The notes under the pieces were generated by a model. That model saw only the letters and a program-made list of their open reading frames with translations, made no database searches and had not been told where the DNA came from. From contig CP012810.1 of assembly GCA_001936135.1 (NCBI GenBank), positions 1,240,001 through 1,304,000 on the forward strand: DNA of 64,000 nucleotides, given 5' to 3'. Position numbers and translations under genes: made by a program. Origin of the DNA: Saccharomycopsis fibuligera x Saccharomycopsis cf. fibuligera. Lineage: Eukaryota; Ascomycota; Saccharomycetes; Ascoideales; Saccharomycopsidaceae. This document shows, one piece after another, positions 30,044-41,053 of this stretch (the stretch's first letter is position 1; each line of letters starts with the position of its first letter).

Positions 30044-33000
30044 AAAGCAAACAATAAATACAGCAACTATAGATTCGGAAAGTCACAACCGGTACATGCA
30101 AACTGTCGCCGAAGGATTGTGTGGATGATAGATTGAAATATTTGGCTTGCCATTTTGGGCGGCCTCTGGCTGCAATCTCTCAAACTTTGGCTAACCATGG
30201 GAACTAAAGCATTTTTGAGTGTTTCTGCTAGTTTTTGTACGGCACATAAAGCCGGCAAAATATATAGTTAAAAGGGACGTTACAGTCAGCTGGGCGCCTT
30301 TGCTACAGTAACCGACGACTATTGCCAGTATCAGCTTCTAGATACACCAAAGTATATTTCCTGACATGAACATTTGTTATAACCAATTGTGCTACTGTGT
30401 TACTGTTGTTGCGTTTCACAAAATCACGCTTACGCAGAACCACTGAGGCATTTTTTGTATATTAATCGTGCCCAAAGTAGTGTTTGCATTTGTGTTTGTA
30501 GCAGTTGCACTTTTATAATGTATAATTTCCAACTACAGGCTATAGCCTGTAGCTATAGCTAGAGAAATCTGATATGTTAATACGTTTATTATTTACAACG
30601 CCTATCGCATTATAAAATACTTGATGTATGTAACCATAACACTCAAAGATTGTCAATAAAAGTTGTGCGGTACTAATGATCCAATTGGTGGTAGCACTAC
30701 ACCAGGCACCTTGTGCAGCAGCCGTAGGAGCCGCAGTAGTGAAGCATTTGATACACCTAGCCTAACTATAGCTGTAGCTATACAGTATACACACTTTGTA
30801 AAAAGCATGCTAAAAGCGGGAAAACGCACACCATAGGCGCGCGAATTGCGGGAATCTCCGACCACCTACGTTCAGTAAGCAAGTCTTTGCAATAGAAGCG
30901 GACAGGAACCATAAAAGGTTAAGCTGTGAAATGCTCACATTTCGTATATTTTCTGTAGCTGGCATGCCTGATTGGAATTGGAACTATTTTAGTTGAATAT
31001 TTGTAGACATGTCTTCAGTATTACAAGTGCTTGGTGAAAAATTACACTTTGGGTACGCATAAATGAGCCATAGGTCTCCATTCGGTCGGTCGGTGTGCAT
31101 TTGAATTTATATCCAACGCACTCATGCCAAAATTGACTTTACTAAACATGAACACATAGAAACGACCAGCTTACAATGGCAAATAAGCACAAGAACAAGA
31201 AACAAAATCTGGGGTGACTTTTTCTTTTCGTTTTATAGCCCAAACACTCTTGCCGTAAATTTGATGGTTCTCGACAGCTACCGTTTTTAGCAACGTTTTT
31301 TGATGTAAATCAATCAAAAAAAAAAAAAAAAGACAAAAAAAAGAAAAGAAAAGAAAATCAAACAAAACCAACTGTTGGTCGCATACTTTAAGCACTTGCA
31401 GTGTTTCTGTTTTGACTTGATTTGTATGCCGGCAATTTTATCTGATAGGATGGACGCCTACGGTATTTCCGCATTAGGAAGCCTGTGGTGCGGTTAGTGC
31501 TATTTTGTTGATACGAAAAGGCGCTTTTATTAGTGTAGTGCCCGCTATACGAGAATGAGGTGCGGTGCTGGTGAGTAGCAGACTAAATGTGTTATCAGTT
31601 TGAGGTTGAATGTTTTATTTTTATTTTTTCTATCCGTAGGCTATATGGTACTTAGCTAGACCGTCAAGGTACCGCGACTTACTAGCGTTGATGCTTTGAT
31701 AAAGATCCCATAAGATATATTTGGCTTGAAAGACATGCGGCTTCAATGATTACACTAGGTTTCAGCATCAGTAGTAAAACCGACGGTAGCCATGGTAGTA
31801 GCTGGCTTTCAAATAGTAGCTTTAGTTGAGCCCCAGCATGCAAAACGAAACCCGAGCCAATTGAGCGAAAATGAGGACGGACTGTTGATCCAAAAGCATT
31901 GTTGTTTAAAGAGACAATCAAATCTCAATTCAACGTTGTGCCAAAATGTAGCCGCCGTTTGATGATAAGCGCCATGTACTATTTCTAAATTTTGTAGGTC
32001 GACACGAGTAAGCTTGCACCATTTTTTTTTTTTCCTTTTACTGGAAACAGTAATATTACTCATCAGGTTTTAACGACACCTTGTATTCGCGGAGGACGGT
32101 TGTTCGCAAGCACCAGCGACACTGCAAAGCCAGTGGACCAAAGGCGCCCTTAAGGCAACTGAATGCCAGCTACTACTGATTGAGTATCTAACAAATTGCA
32201 GCATCCCTAGCGCCATTAATTATACACGGTAACGTCTTTCGTTTTTTGTTTTTCAGAATATCCGACTTGTGCGTGTTTTTAGGTCGCTCTAGACTGATGC
32301 TGGGTAGTATTTGACTGGGATTTGGGATCGATAGATAAGTAAATGACCACCAATAACCAAAAAAGGTCAAAAAAAAAAGCCATACTCACTGTTCCTATCC
32401 ATCAATTTGAAACAATTGGGACTAGCCGATAAACAATTAGTGGCATTGGAATTGGGAACAATAGACAAATAGAAAGAGAAGGAAAAGTAAACAAAAAAGG
32501 ATCTCTATTATGGGGGGACTAAGCTGATAAACAATTACACCAACTAATCTATCTGTTAATTACAACGAATCCTGCCTATCAATTAAATGAATTGAGATAC
32601 GGTGACAGCGCTTTTGTATATATACAAAGGACCGCTGTCAAAAACTTGGCTTGAGCATGTTCTACAGTACGTGATGAAGGGCGTGTCCATTACCTAGCTT
32701 GGTAAGCTTGGCTAGTAAATTATAGGCCTATGCAGAGGCTTATGCAGAGAGGCCTTATCACGACAGAGATACAGGAGCCAGCAGCACGGATGGAACAGTG
32801 CACCAGTGGCTCGCAAGGCCCCAAACAATTTCCTCACAATACCAGCGAACTTCAGCGGTTTCTGAGAGCATTTTCTCATTAGCAGAGTTACTGGCTTGTA
32901 ACGAGATAAGCCCGGCGCTTGCACACATTTAGCCGGCCCAGCCCAGTGGCGGATTTGCTGTCCTGTGATTGGCATTGGTACAGTAGTACGCTACTACTAC

Positions 33001-33908
33001 TACATTAACACGTTAATAAATGAGTGGGATTACTGTAATTACCGCGATTTTATGCCAATTAGCCTGCTTTGGCGAGTGAAACCACAACTGCAATTCCACA
33101 ATATTCACTGACTGTGGTTGTTAGCCAATGGGTTCGCCTTTGCTGACAAAGCGGCGGCCACGGCCAATGGAAACAAGCCCTCCCCAGGTGCAGCCACGGC
33201 GGCATCTTGCGACAGCCAGTGCTCAACGTCCTTTGAACGAGTTTTGCCTGGAAAAACAAAAATTGCGAGGGAATTTTTTGCGGACTCGCGCCCTCCCCGC
33301 CGCAAGATGCTGCATGACTCCGGTGCATGTCTCCAGCAAATGCTGCGGAATGGTACGTATATATACATAGTGCGACATATAGTTACAGTACAATGCGTTG
33401 GACGGCGGCGGTCTTGTTGCCGACTGCAATCAGCACCAAAGGGCAAATCGACATCGCAGAAGGAAGGAAAGACTTGTATTAATACAGCAGCACTTCCTCA
33501 CTGCTTTTGCTTCTGGTTTCTTTGTACTGTTCTGCTGTCTTCCTCTGCTCCACATTGCCTGCTTGCCATAGAGTTTCTATGCCTCTTCTATAAACTCAAG
33601 CTATATTATATAGATCTACCTAGCTTTACCGCTGTTGGCCAGTTTCACAACGCGCAACTCTATTATTTTGGTTTTTCCTGGCTTGCCCTGCAGCGCTTAT
33701 CTCAGTTGCCACTACAGTCACATCATCTCGCTCCAATTTTTTTTTTTTTTATTCTGATCTGATTTGAATTGATCTAATTTCGTTTGCTTCTCTTGCTCTC
33801 ATCTATACTATCTATCTCACCACAATCTCCTTGATGATACAGAACAGTAATCCAATATAAAAAATAAGAATAAAATAAAATCCCCATATAACCCAACAAT
33901 ATATCATC
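30044..33908. promoter_or_regulatory. 3.9-kb upstream region of the Ser-rich protein gene
   Basis: No gene is supported. The region holds a perfect 20-bp palindrome at 30533-30552, a 7-bp inverted pair at 30767-30782 sharing CTGTAGCTATA with it, and the repeat GATAAACAATTA at 32428-32439 and 32526-32537. It also holds a 36-nt imperfect palindrome at 32604-32639, and a GC-rich segment at 33060-33330 with an inverted pair around 33199-33211 and 33301-33313. The longest open frame (33118-33762) begins at TTG and looks random. Confidence 0.5.
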
Positions 33909-35402
33909 ATGCCTTTGATCGATAGCACAGTCAACGATCTACTAGCATCAACGGCGATCCCAATACCTCAAAGCTATCATATAAGGTCCAAGCAAAGAAA
34001 ACCAGCTTCCTCAAAATTCTACCTTCTCGATGATTTGAGCAGCAGCTATTCCCAATGCATTGATTCCAGCAGTACCCTCATAAACAACAATAACAGTTGC
34101 CACAACAATAATCAGCAGTACGCTTGCACAAACTCATTAGCCACTGTGCTAATGGCAAAGAAAAACAGCTTCACAGTTTCACCTGTTTCTTCTACTCCAT
34201 CATACTTGAATAGCAATGACAGTTTCAGCTTTTATTCAAAAGAAAGTAGTGGTATTGCTAGAACAGAGTTGAGTACTTCCCCACTATCCTCATCCCCGGA
34301 ATCAACTTTTTCAGATTTCTCATTCGAAGACGATAATTCATTCTTATACACTCATTCAAACAATTCAATTCCGTTATCTAAGTCGCGTTTGAGCTCAGTC
34401 ACTTCATTGTCCTCCGCTGATGAGTGTCATCCATTGGCGGCTACAACAAGTATTCCCACTGAATCGGACGAAGATTCTCAAACTGTTGCTTCGGTTGAGA
34501 CTAGTTGCTCTCAGCCTACTGAATTGAAAAAGAAAAGAAGCCTCGTTTCAAATTTGTCTCAATCTTTGAAGAAGCTTGCATCCTCTACCTCTAGCACTTC
34601 TATTTTACCCCCAGTTCATTACTACAGCCCTTTTGCTTTGAGTAGCAGAAATCCAACCACTGATAGTTCATCCGTTAACTCAGAAGCTGTAATTCCAAGA
34701 GAAATTCAACTCAAAACTTTCAACGTCAAAACCATTCCTTTGGTCGATAACTGGGATTTGGATGACTCTATATCAACTATTCCTAACACAGAAGGTCAAG
34801 GCTACTCTAATTGTAGATCAATTAGACCAAGCCCATTGTTCCTCAAACTTTACGCCATTGAAAACGTTGCCCAACAGAAAAAACTTATTCCAAACATTTT
34901 TGATCTTTCTAATGAAAGCGCAACAAAAAATGTTCAACCTAAGCCTAGCAAGCCAAAGTCAACGTTATTCAGCTTTTTAGATGATAGCGATGATGAAGAT
35001 TCTGATGACGAAGATTTAGAAGATGATTACGCCTACTTAAACTCCGCAGAATACATTGAATTAGGAGATAAGGCTAAACTAAAGTTGTTCAACCACATAA
35101 AATTGCATCCAAGAAGCGACTTGCCGTCCTCCAACCAATTGAAAAATGTCAAATATATTCCAACAACGAATACTGATCATAAAGTTGTTGGAAAAAATTC
35201 TCTCATTAATAAACATCATCCGGTTAAGTCAAACAACATCACACCATGGATTCAATTTGACGATGTTGAACTCTATAATAAGAGCATGTTGCAAAATAAA
35301 AGAAAACAATTCACTTTGAAGACGCATGGTGTGATGAAACAAAATGTTCAATTCACCGTCAAGGGATACGTTAACCCACGTTGGGCCCATAAAGAATATT
35401 AG
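33909..35402 (+). CDS. Serine-rich protein of unknown function
   Basis: I do not recognise this 497-residue protein. The first 250 residues are dominated by Ser, Thr and Asn and are probably disordered, with many possible phosphorylation sites. A short conserved-looking block lies near 298-325 (CRSIRPSPLFLKLYAIENVAQQKKLIPNIF). An acidic stretch follows (DDSDDEDSDDEDLEDDYAY), and a basic/aromatic C-terminus (TPWIQFDDVELYNKSML...NPRWAHKEY) looks structured or conserved. There is no signal peptide or membrane segment. The long upstream region suggests a highly regulated gene, perhaps a signalling or transcription-related protein; that is inference. The ATG at 33909 is well placed. Confidence 0.85.
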   Translation: MPLIDSTVNDLLASTAIPIPQSYHIRSKQRKPASSKFYLLDDLSSSYSQCIDSSSTLINNNNSCHNNNQQYACTNSLATVLMAKKNSFTVSPVSSTPSYLNSNDSFSFYSKESSGIARTELSTSPLSSSPESTFSDFSFEDDNSFLYTHSNNSIPLSKSRLSSVTSLSSADECHPLAATTSIPTESDEDSQTVASVETSCSQPTELKKKRSLVSNLSQSLKKLASSTSSTSILPPVHYYSPFALSSRNPTTDSSSVNSEAVIPREIQLKTFNVKTIPLVDNWDLDDSISTIPNTEGQGYSNCRSIRPSPLFLKLYAIENVAQQKKLIPNIFDLSNESATKNVQPKPSKPKSTLFSFLDDSDDEDSDDEDLEDDYAYLNSAEYIELGDKAKLKLFNHIKLHPRSDLPSSNQLKNVKYIPTTNTDHKVVGKNSLINKHHPVKSNNITPWIQFDDVELYNKSMLQNKRKQFTLKTHGVMKQNVQFTVKGYVNPRWAHKEY

Positions 35403-37809
35403 TTAACGTTTGCATATCTTTTAGTTATACACTTCATCCATTCACTTTTTATTTCTTTGTTTGCATATCACATTCATTTTTAGCATTTGGGTTTTATTTT
35501 CATTTTTTCTTTCTTAATATTCATTTTCAGTTCTTTCTTCCTTCATACTCTATTACTGTTCAGCTTCTATAGGTGTTTTTCACTTCCTTTCTTTTTGTTT
35601 TCTTCTTTTTTGATATCATATAGTTTGGATCTTTTTTATTATGTTCTTAAGATACACCTCCATATCGCATTTCTTTTTTGTTCTTGTTTTGAATAATAGC
35701 ATTTTGTTTTGGGATTAATTATAATTTATTTTCGTGTTTACTTGTCCGTGATTTGTACATTCATATTATATGATTATAAAAATATCATTTTATTTCATTT
35801 AACATCGCACACGCACACAGAGATGTCGACTTTGGCACAACGAGATTTACTGGTGAGGCTACGTTCGCCGCGGCACTTATTCTTCGATTCCCAAATTCGT
35901 CAACAGCATTATTTATTTAGTTTGAATATCGACTCATCCAGCGATATACGATACGCCCGGGAATTACCGCACATATTTCGTATTGACAAAGATATCGTTA
36001 TTATGAGTCCTGGATCCTACATTGCTTAGCTCACATCCCGAGTACTCAAAGTAATTGCAAGTTTAGTTACGGAGCAATTTATTTAGCTTTTAATTCAAAG
36101 AATAGAAAAAAACAAAACAAAAAAAAAAAAAAAGAATAATTATAACCCCTACATAGATTTAGCACTTCTTCCTAGGAAGCCTGTTTTGCTTGGTTTGCTT
36201 GGTTTGTTTTCGTTAACAGCTATCTACATTCTGTTCAGCATGTCACTCGCTTTTATAAAAGTAGCTTCACCAACTTATCAAATTGGTAGTTTCTCAATTC
36301 CTCAGTATCAATTATACAAAGGCATCGTTTTCGCTTTTGGATTCACCAGCAAGTAGCTTCTTTTCTTTTCTGTTCCGTTTCTTACAACTTTGCTAATTGG
36401 CCTGCTTGCTGTTTTGCGGTTTTACTTCTCTTTTCCTTTGAAGAAACAAATGTGGTGTATTGATTTTAAATTAAACGGTCATGACTTGCCTCTGTCTCTT
36501 AAATTTCTTTTAAGTTTCATATGTGCGATGCGTGCGTCGTTCCGACCAGCCCTTTCACTTTTATGAATTCAGTACGTGCAATTTTGTTGGCAAAAAAGCA
36601 GAGCAAAAAAATTGTTGAAGAGATCCTATATCTTTGCAGATTCCTTCATCATTTAGTACGGTCTTGCACACTAGTTCTGTTGCGCCATATACGGTCCAAT
36701 GATATGTTTTACAGTAAGCAGACTGCTGATATCAATAACCATCACTTGCTCTCTTCACGGTATGATCTTTCAGTAATCACAGATTGGGAAAAATTCCACG
36801 GAATGCAATGTGGCGTACTCCAATGCTGTTCGGCTAAGCGTTTTGTACCGGTTTCACCTAACTTAAAATGCTCACCGCACTCATACAACATTAATTTGCA
36901 GTCATGATTTTCCTGCGGCTTGCTATGCGCACAGCGCAGTTATTGCTGACTGGGGTGCCGGGCAGTGTTTGAAACATAATTTTAACGTTTCGTTGCAAGT
37001 ACAAAGGAACAAGACAGAAAATAACGGTCATGCACGAAAAGAGTGCATCCTCCAATAAGCAGTGAGATCGCTCGTTACAGATCTCGATGCACTAGATAGA
37101 TAGCTAAATACTATAATTGTTGGCATTTAGTGAGATTGACTCAGGCATTGATACTACTTGTCCAAAAATGCTGCCCACTTCATCTCTGGTACATCTTATT
37201 TGCAATTGTAATAAACATCATGAAAAGAATAGAAAACAGAAAATTTAGCTTTTTTTAGCTTTTTTTTTTCTTTTTTTTTTTCAAATTTTCATAATTCGCC
37301 GTTTGTATTTTTCTGCAATGTACACTTCTCAGAAAAAACTTTAAACATAAAATAATCCGCCGGAAAAACTCTGCAAAATTGTTTTGCTTTTTTTCCGTTT
37401 TTGATAATGTCCGCCCAGCCTGTGTGCAGTGCACACAAAACAGTAAGCAAAGCTTTTGGAAAGTAAAAGGGAGGAGGAAAAAGTCTTGTTTTCCGCGTCG
37501 ACGCCAGCTCGAGATTGAGATCTCTACATGTATGTGTGATCTCACCAATTGAAGCATTGTATTGATGAAATCAGAAAAGGACAATCGCAACCATAACAAT
37601 TGTTATTGACGATCTTCAGATTGATCATCGGTATAATGTGTATGATTATGAATTACAATTCCGTTTCAGAATTATCTAACAAGGCTCCTGTGCTGCCAAA
37701 ACAATTGTAAATCTGGCAATTCTTCTGTAGGATACAACGCTCAAAATTTATTGTCAACCTTACAAGGCCAGACTGTATGGTATCTAAAGTCACTCAAAAA
37801 GCAGAAGAC

Positions 37810-37810
<1 letters not shown>

Positions 37811-37842
<32 letters not shown>
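37811..37842. repeat. Poly(A) tract, 32 nt
   Basis: Uninterrupted A run in non-coding DNA. Confidence 0.95.
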
Positions 37843-37844
<2 letters not shown>

Positions 37845-38647
37845 AAAAAAAGAAATAAAAATCATTTAGTGTCCGACTTCCGTGGTGTAAGCCAAGGCTT
37901 CCTGACCGTCGGATATACTTGCCGGACGTACCAACAACTGATAGGTCATCTATCTGATTTGATTTTTGTTTTTGAGTGTATACAATGTATGCCAGTCCTC
38001 CCCAATTGGATAGGCCAACTGCGAAACATTTCCCAATTGGATAGCTGATAAATATGGGATTTATCATATGCCTGAGATAAATTCAGCGGCAACCACCAGT
38101 GAAAACTTCATTGCTTCTTTGCACAGGCAGGGAGAATATGTGGAAATAGCTAGTATATATGATCCATTGATCGTTAACCGCGGATTTGTGGTGAGTTCGC
38201 AGTCCAGAAGAGCAAAAAATAAATATAAATTGGCCTCTGTATGTGTTACATTCGAAATGGCTCATTAAAACATTTGCGACTGGCAGCCTCATGTCAGCCA
38301 ATCTTCGGAGTGCTTCATACTCATGGTGAGAGAGAAATAACTCAGCACTGTTGAATATTCCACGGATATCACCAATCAAGAAACATAAATGTTTAACTTT
38401 TGCGAGCGGGATGCCAAAAGAAAAAATTGTCAAAAAGGGCTCTAAGTGAGTGCCGTTCAATGTTGAATTAAGTGAAGACATCTTGATATGCTGCACGTGG
38501 AGATGATGATGTTGGTAGCACTGCCTGCTGTAGACCAATCAGAAGAACTAAAAGTCTTCTCGTGTCGCAAGACGCGAGAGTGTGATGAGGTAAGCGCATT
38601 CATGTTGAATACTGCATATTCGAGAATGTAAATGCATGAAAAAACGT

Positions 38648-38648
<1 letters not shown>

Positions 38649-38683
<35 letters not shown>
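38649..38683. repeat. Poly(A) tract, 35 nt
   Basis: Uninterrupted A run in non-coding DNA, followed by A-rich sequence with scattered G. Confidence 0.95.
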
Positions 38684-38685
<2 letters not shown>

Positions 38686-39546
38686 AAGAAAAAGAAAAAA
38701 GAAAAACTTTTTGATGTCAGAATGTAATGAAACTAAGAACCGCAATTTTTGTTGTGTGGAGTCGCTTGCTGCCATATTAAAAGAAACAGATAAGGCCCAA
38801 CCAAAAAGAAATGCCAAGGAAAGGGTAAATAAAAAACATGCTAGTGGCGAATTTGACAAGTGCTAGTCTCTCTGCCTTTTGTACTGGTTTAACCTGTCTA
38901 GGTATTTTGTGCACTTTACTGCACTAAACTAGTATACAAATGTAGAATGTAGCATACAGAGCCATTAGCAATGTAGTTGGCTTCAGCTTTTCAAAGACGA
39001 ATCATCATTATCAGAGTTGGTCGGTCAAATACTGGAAACTTTGTTATTGCCAGGATACCACATTGCCTGAAAACAGGAAATACAATACTTATCGAACCCA
39101 ACAGTAATGCAAAGAACAATCTCCTGTCCAACATGAAATAATTTGACAAGACCCTGCTTGTTTGTAGAAATTGGATAACCCGCAAAAGGACCGCGAAACA
39201 AAGTCCAGACAGCTAGACATGTCCAAAATACTATCAGCAGTAGTCAAACTCTGTACACCAATATTAATTTAACATGAGTATGACTCGAGGCCAGAATGTC
39301 AACTTTAAATCCGTACCCCCTCTCTAATCGGCCCAGAATTTTGTTGGTTCCGCTGCGACGACTCCAGTGACTCAGGTCAGCTGATAGTGCATATGAAATC
39401 CCCGTTGAGCGGTGAATCATTTGGCACTGAAGCCATGTACCAGTAAAGTATCCCGAACATGCCGGGATCACAGTACGTGATGTTGGCACGTACCAAATTG
39501 TTGTTTTTTTCCTTTAAATCAACAAAACCAAAAAAATTTTAATGTA

Positions 39547-39548
<2 letters not shown>

Positions 39549-39584
<36 letters not shown>
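39549..39584. repeat. Poly(T) tract, 36 nt
   Basis: Uninterrupted T run about 410 bp before the ELO start. Long poly(dA:dT) runs exclude nucleosomes and often mark yeast promoters. Confidence 0.95.
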
Positions 39585-39991
39585 CAGTAATTTAGACGTC
39601 TTGACATTTATTTTGATTCAGTTTGTTTTTATTCAACTTAGTCTCATCAGGATACTTTTATAAGTTGGTCTCTTCCTTTTTTGACTATTTTTCTCAGCAT
39701 TTGGACATTTCGCTTACTTTGTTAGCACCGCTTTTTGAGAAGGGAAGAAAATCACGAACTGCTATACGCCCGTTTGAGAGCCATTTCATTGTCGTGAAAA
39801 ATTGTTGTGAGACATTGATAGCATCTTTTTTTTTTTTTTTTTATATTACAGCCTAAATTCACTTGACTTTATTCCAATCGCAAATATATTCTGCCAATAG
39901 TTTTTTTTAGTTTAGTACATTTTCCTTTCACATACTATTTGATTTCATTCCGCCTGATCATTATCAACATCAAAATCAAAAGCAAATCATC

Positions 39992-41053
39992 ATGAACTAC
40001 ACTAAATTAGCGGTGTTTCAATTTCCTAGTTCAAGCATCTTTGGCTGGCCTGCTAAAGAATCCCCAATACCACCATGTCCATTTAACAATATCAGTGACA
40101 CTTTGGCCAAAATTTACGAATATTCGTTAAAGCCGGAGGTTCCGTTGGCCATTGCCTTTGTATATTTCACTTCAGTTCACTTAATGAACACTTATTTGCG
40201 CAAACAACAAATTGCTAATGCTAAACAGAAAGGATTGAAAATTGATCTTAACGATCCAAAATCATTGAAAAAACTTCCACCGGTTCCATATTGGTTCGCC
40301 AAGACTTTTCTTTTCAAAGCTTTTGTCTTTTTGCATAACGTGTTTTTGTGTGTTTACTCTGTTTGGACTTTCATCGGCATTACCTCATCCATTAAATTGA
40401 CTTCTTACAACTATAGCCAAGTTCTTAACAACTTGATTGACTCTACTGGTCAAGTTATTTCTCATCCAACAAGCAGCAGCTCCAAGAACTTGTTCTGGAA
40501 CACTGTTTGTGACTTGAACAATGGTATTTTTTCCCCAGACTTGACTAGAGGTTTGTCTTACTATGGTTACTTGTTTTATATTTCCAAATTTTATGAAGTG
40601 GTAGATACTATGATTATCTTATCTAAAGGTAGACCATCTTCATTGTTGCAAAGTTACCATCATTCCGGTGCCATGTTGTCTATGTGGGCTGGTGTCAGAT
40701 ACGTTTCTCCACCAATTTGGATCTTTGTTGCTTTCAACTCCTTTATTCATTCTATTATGTACTTTTACTACTCATTGTCTACTTTGCATATCAGGGTTCC
40801 AAACATTTTCAAGAAATCATTAACCACCATGCAAATTTGTCAATTCGTCATCGGTGGTAGTTTGGCAGTGGTGCATTTATTTGTTCATTACTTCGAGTAC
40901 CAAACTGGTGCTTTCAAGCCATGTATCAGAGACTCTAACCAGTTGTTTGCGTTGTATGTTAATGTTTTTTATTTGTTCCCATTGACGGTTTTGTTCATGG
41001 CTTTCTGGATTGAAAGTTATGCTCGACGTATGTCTAAGCAGAAGAGAGAATAA
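39992..41053 (+). CDS. ELO-family fatty acid elongase with a QxxHH box
   Basis: The 353-residue protein has several hydrophobic spans and ELO-family blocks (ISKFYEVVDTMIILSKGRPSSLLQSYHHSGAM, then MYFYYSL) and a basic C-terminal end (RRMSKQKRE) that may serve as an ER-retention signal. It would catalyse the first condensation step of very long-chain or polyunsaturated fatty acid elongation in the ER. The histidine box reads Q220-S-Y-H-H224 rather than HxxHH; a Gln in the first place is typical of the subfamily that includes fungal and algal PUFA elongases, not of Elo2/Elo3. The N-terminus to about residue 90 is longer than average. The start at 39992 is the first ATG and follows an A/C-rich leader. 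Confidence 0.92.
   Translation: MNYTKLAVFQFPSSSIFGWPAKESPIPPCPFNNISDTLAKIYEYSLKPEVPLAIAFVYFTSVHLMNTYLRKQQIANAKQKGLKIDLNDPKSLKKLPPVPYWFAKTFLFKAFVFLHNVFLCVYSVWTFIGITSSIKLTSYNYSQVLNNLIDSTGQVISHPTSSSSKNLFWNTVCDLNNGIFSPDLTRGLSYYGYLFYISKFYEVVDTMIILSKGRPSSLLQSYHHSGAMLSMWAGVRYVSPPIWIFVAFNSFIHSIMYFYYSLSTLHIRVPNIFKKSLTTMQICQFVIGGSLAVVHLFVHYFEYQTGAFKPCIRDSNQLFALYVNVFYLFPLTVLFMAFWIESYARRMSKQKRE

Larger units (their letters stand above)
35403..39991. promoter_or_regulatory. 4.6-kb intergenic region before the ELO gene
   Basis: The first part is the 3' flank of the Ser-rich gene. The rest is the upstream region of the elongase gene. It contains a 68-codon ATG frame at 35823-36029 (reported separately as a finding), very long A/T homopolymers at 37811-37842, 38649-38683 and 39549-39584, and the 13-bp repeat CCCAATTGGATAG at 38001-38013 and 38032-38044. 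No convincing gene is found. Confidence 0.5.

Noticed and set aside
29581-30066. Open frame antisense to the CinA-like gene (161 codons)
   Set aside because: It is a shadow frame dominated by poly-Leu from the AAT repeat.
33118-33762. Longest open frame outside the accepted genes (214 codons)
   Set aside because: It starts at TTG, has an odd composition that changes from Ala/Arg-rich to hydrophobic, and shows no motif. It lies in the leader region of the next gene.
36521-36907. Plus-strand frame of about 128 codons
   Set aside because: No recognisable domain; length within chance expectation for this amount of non-coding DNA.
38083-38481. Minus-strand frame of 132 codons from its first ATG
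   Set aside because: The protein looks moderately ordinary but matches nothing I know, lies in homopolymer-rich DNA and has no promoter or conservation evidence. I leave it out for lack of support.
39040-39100. Minus-strand tRNA (GGGTTCGAT near 39075)
   Set aside because: The T-loop-like word lacks the paired T-stem and no cloverleaf can be drawn.
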